Source of the DNA: Egibacteraceae bacterium
GTDB taxonomy: Bacteria; Actinomycetota; Nitriliruptoria; Euzebyales; Egibacteraceae
Length of the DNA: 33,271 nt
Direction: 5' to 3'
Assembly: GCA_030446745.1 (NCBI GenBank)
Contig: JAUJMS010000023.1
Coordinates: 1-33,271 of the forward strand
Under the pieces are notes generated by a model. It did not search any database and had not been told where the DNA came from. It saw only the letters and a program-made list of their open reading frames with translations. The position numbers were made by a program, and so were the translations under genes. This document shows positions 16,729-26,184 of this stretch, one piece after another. Every line of letters begins with the position of its first letter. Position 1 is the stretch's first letter.

Positions 16729-17634
16729 ATGCACGTCGCCGTCACGGGCTCGTCCGGGTTGCTCGGGACGGCGCTGCGCGCGGCGCTGACCCACGACGGC
16801 CACCGCGTGACGCGACTCGTCCGCCGGCCACCGTCCGCGCCCGACGAGCTCGCCTGGTCGCCGGCGGAGGGCAGGGTGCCGACGGCGGCGCTGCGCGACG
16901 TCGACGCGGTCGTGCACCTCGCCGGCGAGGGCATCGCCAGCCGGCGTTGGACCGCCGAGCAGAAGCGACGCATCCGCGAGAGCCGGACACGTGGGACGCG
17001 CGTGCTCGCCGAGGCGCTCGCCGCCGCCGACGCCGGTCCCCGGGTGCTCGTGTGTGCGTCGGCGATCGGCTGGTACGGCGACCGCGGCGACGAGCCGCTG
17101 ACCGAGGACAGCGCCCCCGGCACCGGCTTTCTCGCCGAGGTTTGCCAGGCGTGGGAGGCGGCAGCGGATCCGGCGCACGCGGCCGGGCTGCGCGTCGTGC
17201 ACCTGCGGATCGGCATCGTGCAAACGCCGAAGGGCGGCGCGCTCGGCCGCCAGCTGCCGGTGTTCCGACTGGCCGGTGCCGCCAGGCTCGGGTCGGGGCG
17301 CCAGTACGTCAGCTGGGTCTCGCTCGACGACGTCGTCGGTGTCGCGCTGTTCGCGCTCAGCCGCGACGACGTCGCCGGCGCGGTCAACGTCACCGCGCCG
17401 AACCCCGTCACCAACGCCGAGTACACCGCAACCCTCGCCCGGGCCCTGCGCCGTCCCGTCCTGCCGCTCGGCGTGCCGCCGGTCGCACCGGGGCTGCTGC
17501 TCGGCCGCGAGCTGGCGCCCGAGCTGCTCTACAGCAGCGCGCGCGTGCTGCCCGCCCGCGCCCTCGCCGAGGGCTACGACATTGTCGACCCGCTGCTGGT
17601 GCCGGCGCTGCGCCGCCTCCTGGCCCGGACGTGA
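16729..17634 (+). CDS. TIGR01777 family epimerase-like protein
   Basis: A 301-aa extended SDR of the TIGR01777/YfcH type. The N-terminus MHVAVTGSSGLLGTAL gives the Rossmann GxxGxxG. Then VVHLAGEGIASRRWTAEQKR, the family's marker segment, S-A-I-G-W-Y-G-D-R-G, and GFLAEVCQAWEAAA. RIGIVQTPKGGALG and YVSWVSLDDVVG also match. It should bind NAD(P), but no substrate is established for the family. The C-terminal DUF1731-like part (ALRRPVLPLGVPP) is present, so it is full length. AGGAG lies 7 nt before the ATG at 16729. The stop overlaps the GTG of a tiny membrane ORF. Confidence 0.92.
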   Translation: MHVAVTGSSGLLGTALRAALTHDGHRVTRLVRRPPSAPDELAWSPAEGRVPTAALRDVDAVVHLAGEGIASRRWTAEQKRRIRESRTRGTRVLAEALAAADAGPRVLVCASAIGWYGDRGDEPLTEDSAPGTGFLAEVCQAWEAAADPAHAAGLRVVHLRIGIVQTPKGGALGRQLPVFRLAGAARLGSGRQYVSWVSLDDVVGVALFALSRDDVAGAVNVTAPNPVTNAEYTATLARALRRPVLPLGVPPVAPGLLLGRELAPELLYSSARVLPARALAEGYDIVDPLLVPALRRLLART

Positions 17635-17828
17635 ACCACCCCGCCCCCGGGCCGGGCGGTGAGACGGCCGACGACCCGGTCGCACGCAACCGGGCGGTGT
17701 CGCCGCGGCGCACCCCTGGGCGCAGGCCGGTCGGGGCAGAGCAGCTGCGCCCGCTGTTCTTCGCGACGGCCGCCGCGATCGTCGTCGCGACGGTCGTCCT
17801 GGTCGCCGTCCTCGCGACGCCGCGCTGA
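17631..17828 (+). CDS. Small single-helix membrane protein (65 aa)
   Basis: A 65-aa ORF with a basic, Pro-rich N-terminal half and one hydrophobic helix at the C-terminus (LFFATAAAIVVATVVLVAVL), ending in TPR. Its GTG start overlaps the stop of the epimerase gene (GTGA), which argues for coupled translation. The topology would be that of a tail-anchored protein. No homologue is recognised; a chance ORF in GC-rich DNA is possible. Confidence 0.5.
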   Translation: MNHPAPGPGGETADDPVARNRAVSPRRTPGRRPVGAEQLRPLFFATAAAIVVATVVLVAVLATPR

Positions 17829-17861
17829 GTACGGCGCATCACCGGTCCATGCCAGGATGCC

Positions 17862-18041
17862 GTGCAGGATCGCGAGATCGGCCCCGCTCGCGGTGCGAGT
17901 CGCGGATACTCGTGGTGGTCACACCGCCGACGATCGCGAGGACGAAGGTCCGATGTCCAGCCCGTGAGCGCCTGGTCCAAGCGCACGCTCGCCCTTGTCG
18001 CAGCGTTGATCTTCGCTCTCGGGTGCATCGTCCCGCGCTGA
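17862..18041 (+). CDS. Possible small tail-anchored ORF (59 aa)
   Basis: A GTG-started ORF with a very basic middle (SHRRRSRGRRSD) and a C-terminal hydrophobic helix (TLALVAALIFALGCIVPR) before the stop. Its plan (RRxxGRR, helix, final PR) resembles the preceding 65-aa ORF. No ribosome site is clear for this start; an inner GTG at 17964 is also possible. The rest of the 17829-18120 gap shows no gene or terminator. Confidence 0.2.
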   Translation: MQDREIGPARGASRGYSWWSHRRRSRGRRSDVQPVSAWSKRTLALVAALIFALGCIVPR

Positions 18042-18120
18042 ATCTATGAAGAGCCCCGTGGTGCGTAAGTGCGGTCCTCTTTCCGCCACGGCGGCCGGCT
18101 GACGCGAACGGCCGCGTCCG

Positions 18121-18917
18121 CTACCCCTCGCGCCGGCACCCTGCTGCGAGCTCGGCGACCAGCGCCCCGACCGCCGCCGGCCCGCCCTCGCCGGCGGCGC
18201 GCACGACGGCCGAGCCGACGATGACCCCGTCGGCGAAGCCGGCGACCTCGCGGGCGTGGTGCTCGGTCGACACGCCGATGCCGACGGCGACGGGGCGGTC
18301 GGTGTGGCGGCGCAGGCGCGCCACGAGCGGCGCGGCGGCCTGTGACAGCGACGCCCGCTCACCCGTCACGCCCAGCGTCGAGGTGGCGTAGACCCAGCCG
18401 GTGCTGCGCTCGGCGACGGGGCGCAGCCGCGCGTCCGGTGACGACGGCGCCGCCAGGAACACCGTGGCGAGGTCGTGCGCCGCGGCGACGGCGCACCACG
18501 GGGCGCCCTCCTCGGCCGGAAGGTCCGGCAGGATCGCCCCCGCGAGCCCTGCGCCGGCGGCGTCCGTGGCGAAGGCGTCGAGCCGGTCGCTGTTGCCGTA
18601 GTGCCACGCGAGGTTGTAGTAGGTCATGAGCAGCACCGGCACGGCCACGTTGGCGGTCAGCTCGGCGCACATCGCGAAGTCGTCGGCAGGGCTGTACCCC
18701 TGGTCGAGCGCCGCCTGCGACGCCGCCTGGATCGTCGGGCCGTCCATGAGCGGGTCGGAGTAGGGGAAGCCGACCTCCAAGACGTCGGCGCCGGCCTCGG
18801 CCGCCGCCTCCAGGCACGCGCGCGAGGTCGCCATGTCGGGGTAGCCGGCCGGCAGGTAGACCACCAGGGCCGCGCGCCCGTCGTCGTTGGCGGCGCGGAT
18901 CGCGGCGGCGACCCGCG

Positions 18918-18921
<4 letters not shown>
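18121..18921 (-). CDS. trpA: Tryptophan synthase alpha chain
   Basis: Cleaves indole-3-glycerol phosphate to indole and glyceraldehyde 3-phosphate, passing indole to TrpB. 266 aa, the normal size. Catalytic E49 ([11 protein letters not shown]) and D60 (PLMDGPTIQ) fall at the same numbers as in E. coli. The phosphate-binding [13 protein letters not shown] and GVIVGSAVV segments are present near the C-terminus. The start is GTG at 18921, overlapping the TGA at 18918-18920 that ends the trpB frame used for most of that gene. Last gene of the his-trp operon. In the sequence as given, the true TrpB C-terminus is in the same frame as trpA without a stop between them (see trpB). Confidence 0.94.
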
Positions 18922-20128
<1,207 letters not shown>

Positions 20129-20132
<4 letters not shown>

Positions 20133-20984
20133 GGGCTCGCTCCTGCGTCGCGGCGGCCGGCGGTCACCGGCCCGGCTCCGACGTCGCGCCGGCCGGCGGC
20201 CACGAGCGCGCCCACGGCGGCGGCGGGGTCGGCGGCGGTGGCGACCGACTCGCCGACGAGCACGGCGTCCGCGCCGAGGTCGGCCAGGCGCGCGACGTCG
20301 GCCGCGTCGCGCACCCCGCTCTCGGCGACCGCGAGCGCGCCGGGCGGAACAGCGTCGCGCAGCGCGGCGAACCGCTCCACGTCGACCGTCAGCGTCGCGA
20401 GGTCGCGGGCGTTGACGCCCACCACGAGCCGCCGCGGCGACCCGCGGCGGCCCAGGCGGCGCCGGCGCGGACGGCTCGTCGGCGTCGTGCGCCTCGACCA
20501 GCGCGTCCAGGCCCGTCGTCGGCGGCGGCGACCAACCCGGCCAGCTCGTCGTCGCTGAGCGCCGCGACGATGAGCAGCACCGCGGCGGCGCCGGCCGCGC
20601 GCGCCTCGAGGACCTGGTACGCGTCGACGACGAAGTCCTTGCGCAGGACCGGCACGTCGACCGCGGCGGCGACCGCGGTCAGGTCGTCGAGCGTGCCGTC
20701 GAAGTGGCGGAACTCGGTCAGGACGCTGACCGCCGCCGCGCCGCCGTCGCGGTACGCGCGCGCGCAGCGGCGTCGGGGATCGCGGCGATGCGCCCGCGCG
20801 ACGGGCTCGCGCGCTTCACCTCGGCGATGACCGCGGTGCCGTTGGCAGCGAGCGCGGTGGCGAACGACGGCGCGGCCGGCAGCTGCGCGGCGCGGTCGCG
20901 CAGCGCCGGGAGCGGACAGGCGCGGACGGCCTCCGCGACGCGTTCCCGCGCCTCGGCGCACACCTGTGCCAGAAAGCCGCTCAC
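20129..20984 (-). pseudogene. trpC: Indole-3-glycerol phosphate synthase, broken by several frameshifts
   Basis: Pieces of TrpC lie in order but in different frames. From the GTG at 20984: [13 protein letters not shown], then [14 protein letters not shown] (substrate lysine region) and IPDAAARA. The frame changes in a (CG)n run at 20755-20765. Then [33 protein letters not shown] and [15 protein letters not shown] follow. It changes again at a GGG at 20512-20514 to [12 protein letters not shown], and at least twice more before 20425. Then [35 protein letters not shown] and DAVLVGESV lead to the stop at 20129. All catalytic blocks are preserved in sequence, so decay would have to be very recent, or the indels are assembly errors. 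The last 20 residues hold a GRRD-(V/A)-GA repeat. The stop overlaps the trpB start. Confidence 0.85.
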
Positions 20985-21575
20985 CTCGGCGTTGCTCCTC
21001 GTCGCGCGGGGGCGCTCATGGTATGGCGCAGTCCCGCCACGCCGCGACCGTCGCCCGCCGGCTCAGCGACGCCGGGCTCGTCGGCGGCCGGCTCCTCCGC
21101 GCTGGCCAGCGACCACTCGTCGTCGCTGGCGCGCGCGCTCGTCGACCGCGTACGCCGACCGCGCCCGCCCCGCGACCGGTCGTCGCAGGGCGCCGATTCC
21201 CGCCGCCGCTACGGCCACCGCCCCGGCGCCCGCGACACCGGGCGCCGCGGTCAGCGTGCCACCGGTCCGGCCGGCGGCGAAGGCGCCGGCGACGACCGCG
21301 ACCACGGTCGCCACGCCGATCGCGGCGACGATCCCGCTCGCGACACGGCGCGCGGCCCGCCGCAGCGCCGCGACGGCGGCGGCGCCGCCCAACGCGAGCA
21401 GACCCAAGGCAATGACCAGCGGGGCGACCGCCGTCCCCGGCGTTCCGACGGACGACGCGACCGCGATGCCGCCGACGTCGCGCGCGACGACCGTCGTCGC
21501 CCAGTCCGCGGCGCCGGCGGCCACGACGACGAGCGCACCGAGCGCCGCGACGGCGGCGGCGCCACCGCCACTCAC
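20981..21575 (-). CDS. Trp-operon-associated membrane protein (TIGR02234-like), frameshifted
   Basis: Position between trpE and trpC and sequence both fit the actinobacterial 'tryptophan biosynthesis-associated membrane protein' family (Trp_oprn_chp), function unknown. The start is GTG at 21575, overlapping the trpE stop. Four hydrophobic segments are visible (for example [18 protein letters not shown], then [38 protein letters not shown] and [18 protein letters not shown]). In the given frame it stops at 21063. A dinucleotide change in the (GC)5 run at 21129-21138 would instead give [17 protein letters not shown], which resembles the W-x-A-L-x-x-G-E-D-P-T ending of the family, and a stop at 20981 overlapping the trpC start. 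I take the longer form as the true gene. Confidence 0.65.
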
Positions 21576-23101
21576 GACGTCCCGACCATCGCCTCGGCGG
21601 CGCGGACGGCGGCGAGCAGCGCCATCGCCTTCGCCCGGGTCTCGGCGTACTCGCGTTCCGGCACGCTGTCGGCGACGACTCCCGCTCCGGCCTGGACGTA
21701 GGCGCAGCCGCCGCGGAACACCAGCGTGCGGATGGCGATGCACAGATCGACGTTGCCGGCGAGGTCGACGTAGCCGATGCCGCCCCGTAGATCCCGCGAC
21801 GGGTCGGCTCCAGCGTGTCGATGATCTCCATGGCGCGCACCTTCGGCGCCCCGGACAGCGTTCCCGCCGGGAAGGTCGCGCGCAGCACGTCGACGACGCT
21901 CGTGCCGGGGCGCAGCCGACCCACCACGGTCGACCGCAGGTGCATGACGTGGCTGTAGCGCACGACGTCCATGAAGTCGACGACGGCGACGCTGCCGAGC
22001 TCGCAGACACGGCCGAGGTCGTTGCGCGCGAGGTCGACGAGCATCACGTGCTCGGCACGCTCCTTGTCGTCGGCGCGCAGCGCCGCCTGGGGGGGGGGGC
22101 CGGGCGGCGGCGGCGGCGAGGTCCTCGTCCTCGTCGGCGCTGCGGGGCGCCGAACCGGCGATCGGCCAGATCGACGCCTGACCCTCGCGCACCGTGACGA
22201 GCGCTTCGGGCGACGAGCCGACGATGCTCGTGTCGCCGAGGTCGAACAGGTACATGTACGGCGACGGGTTGATGACCCGCAGCACCCGGTAGACCGCGAA
22301 CGGGTCGACGTCGGTCGTCAAGGCGAAGCGCTGGCTCGGCACGACCTGGAAGGCGTCGCCGGCGCGGATGTGCTCCTGCGCGCGGACCACGGCGGCGCAG
22401 TAGTCACCGGGCGCCATGTTCGCGGCGGCGTCGCCGACCGACGCGGCGCGGGGCGGCGCGACGACCGGCGCGGCGGTGGGCGCCGCGAGCCGCTCCAGCA
22501 GACGCTCGGACGCGGCGACCGCGTCGTCCCACGCCGCGCGCGGGTCCTCGCCGGACCGCACGTTCGTCACGACGAGCAGGCGTTGGCGCCAGTGGTCGAA
22601 TACGACGAGCTGGCCGGGGAACAGCAGCCGGACGTCGTCGAGCCCCAGGTCGTCGACGCCCGTGTCGGGCAGCCGCTCGATGGAGCGGACGACGCCGTAG
22701 CCGAGGTAGCCGACGGCGCCGGCGAACAGCGGCGGCAGGCCGGGCAGCTGCGGGGTGGGCAGCGCGGCGACGAGCGCCTCGAGCGTCGCGAGCGGGTCGC
22801 CGCCGGCCGCGACCGCGACGGCCTCGGGCGGCGCGTCGCCGGTCAACGTCACGCGCCCACCCTGCGCGGTCAGCTCGAGGAACGGGCGCAGCCCGATGAA
22901 CGACCAGCGCCCCCAGCGCTCACCGTGCTCGACCGACTCCAGGAGGAACGTTGGGCCGCCGACGCCGCGCAGCCGGTCGTAGACCGCCAGCGGGGTCTGC
23001 AGGTCGGCGAGCACCTCGCGCCACACCGGCACCACCGCGTGCTCGGCGGCGAGCGCGGCGAACGCCTCGCGCGCCGGCTGGTACAGCGCCGCCCCGGTCA
23101 C
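21572..23101 (-). CDS. trpE: Anthranilate synthase component I, two compensating frameshifts
   Basis: Makes anthranilate from chorismate with ammonia supplied by a TrpG partner not in the window. About 509 aa. The N-terminal part has [19 protein letters not shown], including the LLES feedback (Trp-binding) motif. The chorismate-binding domain shows [25 protein letters not shown] and GSSPEALV. The frame then breaks in an 11-C run (plus-strand Gs, 22089-22099). Between there and about 21785 the real sequence ([38 protein letters not shown]) is in another frame. A short C run at 21783-21786 restores [20 protein letters not shown] to the original frame. The intermediate 100 residues of the simple ORF are therefore nonsense. 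The GTG at 23101 overlaps the hisI stop. Confidence 0.87.
   Translation of the reverse strand: MTGAALYQPAREAFAALAAEHAVVPVWREVLADLQTPLAVYDRLRGVGGPTFLLESVEHGERWGRWSFIGLRPFLELTAQGGRVTLTGDAPPEAVAVAAGGDPLATLEALVAALPTPQLPGLPPLFAGAVGYLGYGVVRSIERLPDTGVDDLGLDDVRLLFPGQLVVFDHWRQRLLVVTNVRSGEDPRAAWDDAVAASERLLERLAAPTAAPVVAPPRAASVGDAAANMAPGDYCAAVVRAQEHIRAGDAFQVVPSQRFALTTDVDPFAVYRVLRVINPSPYMYLFDLGDTSIVGSSPEALVTVREGQASIWPIAGSAPRSADEDEDLAAAAARPPPPGGAARRRQGACRARDARRPRAQRPRPCLRARQRRRRRLHGRRALQPRHAPAVDRGGSAAPRHERRRRAARDLPGGNAVRGAEGARHGDHRHAGADPSRDLRGGIGYVDLAGNVDLCIAIRTLVFRGGCAYVQAGAGVVADSVPEREYAETRAKAMALLAAVRAAEAMVGTS
22089..22099 (+). repeat. 11-G homopolymer inside trpE
   Basis: Eleven consecutive Gs on the plus strand (Cs in the trpE sense). 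It coincides with the first frameshift of trpE. Either a slippage hot spot or a sequencing artefact. Confidence 0.9.
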
Positions 23102-23424
23102 CGCGCGACCGGACGGTGGAAGCACGACCGCCGTCCCGTGTGGCAGGCGACGCCCGCGCCGCCCTGGTCGACCTGCACGAGCACGACGTCGCCGTCGCAG
23201 TCGGCGGTCACCGCGACGACGTGTTGGGTGTTGCCGGACGTCTCGCCCTTGTGCCAGCGCTGCCCGCGGCTGCGCGACCAGAACACCGTCTCGCCGCCGG
23301 CCAGCGTCTCGGCGAGGGTCTCGCGGGTCATCCACGCGAGCATGAGCACCTCGCCGCTGTCGTGCTGCTGCACGATCGCGGGCACGAGCCCGCGTTCGTC
23401 GTAGCGCACGTCGTCCGGTGTCAC
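23098..23424 (-). CDS. hisI: Phosphoribosyl-AMP cyclohydrolase
   Basis: Third step of histidine synthesis, opening the adenine ring of PR-AMP. A 108-aa, single-domain enzyme; no HisE part is fused. Marks: [34 protein letters not shown], and the zinc/metal residues in [10 protein letters not shown] and [12 protein letters not shown] (conserved Asp and Cys). The GTG start overlaps the hisF stop and the stop overlaps the trpE start. It is the junction between the his and trp halves of the operon and is in frame throughout. Confidence 0.96.
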   Translation of the reverse strand: MTPDDVRYDERGLVPAIVQQHDSGEVLMLAWMTRETLAETLAGGETVFWSRSRGQRWHKGETSGNTQHVVAVTADCDGDVVLVQVDQGGAGVACHTGRRSCFHRPVAR

Positions 23425-24197
23425 GCCGGCGCCTCGACCCGCCGGACCGGGATGCCGGCCGCGGCCATCGCGTCTTTCACCTCGGCGACGCGGTACTCGC
23501 CGAAGTGGAAGATCGACGCGGCGAGCACCGCCGCCGCCCCGCCGCGGGTGACCGCCTCGACCATGTGCGCCGGCGTCCCCGCGCCGCCGGAGGCGATGAC
23601 GGGGACGTTGACCGCCGCGGTGACCGCCGACAGCAACGCGAGGTCGAAGCCGTCCTTCGACCCGTCACGGTCCATCGACGTGAGCAGGATCTCACCGGCG
23701 CCGCGACGTTCGCACTCGCCTGCCCACGCGACCGCGTCGCGCCCCGTGGGGGTCCTCCCCCCGTGGACCACGACCTCCCAGTCGCCGACCGCGGTACGCC
23801 GCGCGTCGATCGCGGCGACGACGCACTGCGCACCGAACGCGTCGGCGGCCTCGGACAAGACCTCGGGACGTTGCACGGCGGCGGTGTTCAGCGCGACCTT
23901 GTCCGCGCCGGCGCGCAGCAGCCGGCGCACGTCGGCGACGGCACGCACCCCGCCGCCGACGGTCAACGGGATGAACACCTGCTCGGCGGTCGCGGCGACG
24001 ACGTCGTAGATCGTCTCGCGGGCGTCGCTCGACGCGGTGATGTCCAGGAACACCAGCTCGTCGGCGCCCTCGGCGTCGTAGGCGCGGGCCATCTCCACCG
24101 GGTCGCCGGCGTCGCGCAGCTCGACGAACCGCACCCCCTTGACGACGCGCCCGGCGTCGACGTCGAGGCACGGCACCACCCGCACGCTGACGGTCAT
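23421..24197 (-). CDS. hisF: Imidazole glycerol phosphate synthase cyclase subunit
   Basis: The (beta-alpha)8-barrel that uses ammonia from HisH to close the imidazole ring. 258 aa. The first catalytic Asp is D12 in [17 protein letters not shown] and the second lies in [15 protein letters not shown]. Also [15 protein letters not shown]-type and [13 protein letters not shown] segments bind the two phosphates. ATG at 24197 overlaps the stop of priA (ATGA). Full length, intact. Confidence 0.97.
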   Translation of the reverse strand: MTVSVRVVPCLDVDAGRVVKGVRFVELRDAGDPVEMARAYDAEGADELVFLDITASSDARETIYDVVAATAEQVFIPLTVGGGVRAVADVRRLLRAGADKVALNTAAVQRPEVLSEAADAFGAQCVVAAIDARRTAVGDWEVVVHGGRTPTGRDAVAWAGECERRGAGEILLTSMDRDGSKDGFDLALLSAVTAAVNVPVIASGGAGTPAHMVEAVTRGGAAAVLAASIFHFGEYRVAEVKDAMAAAGIPVRRVEAPA

Positions 24198-24916
24198 GCC
24201 GTGACCGCCAACGCCTCGTCGAGCGTGAAGCGCCCGGCGTACAGCGCCTTGCCCACGATCGCACCGTCCACGCGTGGGTGCGCCGCCGCGAGCGTGCGCA
24301 GATCGTCGAGCGACGCGACGCCGCCGCTGGCGGTCACCTTGGCGCTCGTGGCGTCGGCGACCTCGCGCAGCCGTGCGACGTTGGGCCCGGTCAGCATCCC
24401 GTCGCGCGAGATGTCGGTGAACACGAAGCGGGCGACGCCCATCGTGGTGAAGCGGTGCAGCGCGGCGAACAGGTCACCCGACTCGGTGGTCCAGCCGCGT
24501 GCCTTCAGCGTGGTCCCGTCGGCGTCGAGCCCGACCGCGACCTTGTCGCCGTGGGCGGCGACCGCGGCCGCGACGAAGCTCGGCTCCTCCAGCGCCATGG
24601 TGCCGATGACCACGCGGCGCGCGCCGTAGCCGATCGACGCGTCGAGGTCGGCCATCGTCCGCACGCCGCCGGACGCCTGCACCGCGACGCCGGTCGCGGC
24701 GACGATGTCGGCGATCAGGTGGCGGTTGCGGGGCTCGCCGTCGAACGCGGCGTCGAGATCCACGACGTGCAGCCAGCCCGCCCCGGCGCCGGCGAAGCGC
24801 CGCGCCGCGGCGACCGGGTCGTCGTCGTACACGGTCTCCGCGTCGGCGCGGCCCTGCGTCAACCGAACGGCCCGACCGCCGCGGATGTCGACGGCGGGGT
24901 AGAGCGTGAACGTCAC
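24194..24916 (-). CDS. priA: Bifunctional phosphoribosyl isomerase PriA (HisA/TrpF)
   Basis: A 240-aa (beta-alpha)8 isomerase of HisA type. In actinobacteria this enzyme also isomerises phosphoribosyl anthranilate, replacing TrpF. Catalytic Asp residues are seen in [15 protein letters not shown] and [16 protein letters not shown]. The segment LKARGWTT matches the R-G-W that mycobacterial PriA uses for the Trp substrate. No trpF gene lies in this his-trp cluster, which fits the dual role; the second activity is inferred. The GTG at 24916 overlaps the hisH stop (GTGA). If only His activity were present the gene would be hisA. Confidence 0.9.
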   Translation of the reverse strand: MTFTLYPAVDIRGGRAVRLTQGRADAETVYDDDPVAAARRFAGAGAGWLHVVDLDAAFDGEPRNRHLIADIVAATGVAVQASGGVRTMADLDASIGYGARRVVIGTMALEEPSFVAAAVAAHGDKVAVGLDADGTTLKARGWTTESGDLFAALHRFTTMGVARFVFTDISRDGMLTGPNVARLREVADATSAKVTASGGVASLDDLRTLAAAHPRVDGAIVGKALYAGRFTLDEALAVTA

Positions 24917-25530
24917 CCCCGGACCCCGCGGACCCAGTTCGCGAGCAACCGTGCCCCGACGTCGGCGGACTTCTCGGGGTGGAACTGCGTGCCGGTCACC
25001 GACGCGACGCGCACGACCGCCGGGAAGCCGGGGCCGTAGTCGGTGGTCGCGACGACGTGGGCGTCGTCGGCCGGCTCGGCGTAGAACGAGTGGACGAAGT
25101 AGGCCTGGTGCCCGGCGACGCCGTCGAGCAGCGGGTCGTCGCGCCGCGCGTCGACGGTGTTCCAACCCATGTGCGGCACCGTGACCTGAGCGGGCAGCCG
25201 CCGCACCCGCCCCGGCAGGACGCCCAGCCCGTCGGCTGCGGGGTCCTCCTCGCTCCCGGCGTAGAGGATCTGCATGCCGACGCACACGCCGAGCAGTGGC
25301 CGGTCGTCGTCGACCCAGTCCCGCACGAGCCGTTCCAGCTCTGCGGCGCGGAACGCGCGCACGCACTGCCCGAAGTGGCCGACTCCGGGAACCACGAGAC
25401 CGTCGGCCGCGGCGGCGGTCGCCGCGTCGTCGGTGACCACCACGTCCGCGCCGGCGCGCTCGAGGGCGCGCTGAGCCGAGCGCAGGTTGCCGGCGCCGTA
25501 GTCGAGCACCGCCACGCGCGTCGAGGACAT
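24913..25530 (-). CDS. hisH: Imidazole glycerol phosphate synthase glutaminase subunit
   Basis: Class I glutamine amidotransferase that feeds ammonia to HisF. 205 aa. The nucleophile Cys is in LLGVCVGMQILY, and His and Glu of the triad are in TQFHPEKSADVG. The N-terminus VAVLDYGAGNLRS and the segment VPGVGHFGQCVRAF (oxyanion-strand region) are standard. The ATG at 25530 is preceded by TACGCT 6 nt upstream and a 39-nt gap from hisB, the only real gap in the operon, so an internal leaderless promoter may sit here. Confidence 0.96.
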   Translation of the reverse strand: MSSTRVAVLDYGAGNLRSAQRALERAGADVVVTDDAATAAAADGLVVPGVGHFGQCVRAFRAAELERLVRDWVDDDRPLLGVCVGMQILYAGSEEDPAADGLGVLPGRVRRLPAQVTVPHMGWNTVDARRDDPLLDGVAGHQAYFVHSFYAEPADDAHVVATTDYGPGFPAVVRVASVTGTQFHPEKSADVGARLLANWVRGVRG

Positions 25531-25536
25531 GCCGCC

Positions 25537-25542
25537 AGCGTA
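25537..25542 (-). promoter_or_regulatory. Possible internal -10 element before hisH
   Basis: TACGCT on the minus strand ends 6 nt before the hisH ATG, in the only gap (39 nt) of an otherwise overlapping operon. Confidence 0.4.
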
Positions 25543-25569
25543 ACGGGGGCGGGTCGCGCCGCCGCTGCG

Positions 25570-26184
25570 TCAGAGGGTGCCCTTCGTCGAGGGCACGCCC
25601 GCGCCGGTCACCGCGACGGCGCGGCGCAGCGCGACCGCGACCGCCTTGAACACCGCCTCCTGGATGTGGTGGCTGCCCTCGCCGGCGAGCTTGATGTGGT
25701 GGCTGCCCTCGCCGGCGAGCTTGGCCACGTGCAGCGTCACGCGGGCGTTGGCGACGAGCGCCTCGAAGAAGTGGCGGGTCAGCGTCGTCTCGTAGGTGCC
25801 GACCAGTTCCACCGGCGTGTCCGCGTCGTAGACGAGGTAGGGCCGCCCCGACAGGTCGACGGCGGCGCGCACGAGCGCCTCGTCGATCGGCACCGTCGCG
25901 TCGCCGAAGCGCTCGACGCCGGTCTTGTCGCCGAGCGCCTCGGCGAGCGCCTGGCCCAGGGCGATGCCGGTGTCCTCGACGGTGTGGTGGGCGTCAACGT
26001 CGAGGTCGCCGTCGGTCCGCACCGTCAGGTCCAGTCGACCGTGGCGGCCCAGCTGGTCGAGCATGTGATCGAAGAACGGCACGCCCGTCGCGACGTCGGT
26101 CGTGCCGCTGCCGTCCAGGTCGAGGCGAACCTCGACGGTCGTCTCCTTCGTCGCGCGGGTCACCGCGGCCGTGCGAGCGGTCAT
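25570..26184 (-). CDS. hisB: Imidazoleglycerol-phosphate dehydratase with duplicated metal-site segment
   Basis: Mn-dependent dehydratase, sixth step of histidine synthesis. 204 aa. The first metal motif is HHTVED (66-71). The second, normally one copy of GEGSHHIxEAxFK, is preceded by an extra 10 residues: KLAGEGSHHI occurs at 155-164 and again at 165-174, only the second followed by QEAVFKA. So the enzyme has three His-His pairs. The insert is in frame; its effect on the active site, which lies at subunit contacts in a 24-mer, is not predictable. PFFDHMLDQLGRHG and RHFFEAL are normal. Monofunctional, without the HisB phosphatase domain. The ATG overlaps the hisC stop (ATGA). Confidence 0.94.
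   Translation of the reverse strand: MTARTAAVTRATKETTVEVRLDLDGSGTTDVATGVPFFDHMLDQLGRHGRLDLTVRTDGDLDVDAHHTVEDTGIALGQALAEALGDKTGVERFGDATVPIDEALVRAAVDLSGRPYLVYDADTPVELVGTYETTLTRHFFEALVANARVTLHVAKLAGEGSHHIKLAGEGSHHIQEAVFKAVAVALRRAVAVTGAGVPSTKGTL
25663..25722 (-). repeat. Exact 30-bp tandem duplication in hisB
   Basis: Two identical 30-bp units, 25663-25692 and 25693-25722, beginning GATGTGGTGGCTGCC. They encode KLAGEGSHHI twice. No base differs between units, so the event is recent or an assembly product. Confidence 0.95.

Noticed and set aside
18040-18120. Terminator after trpA
   Set aside because: GCGGCC/GGCCGC can pair but the loop is 13 nt and no T tract follows on the minus strand.
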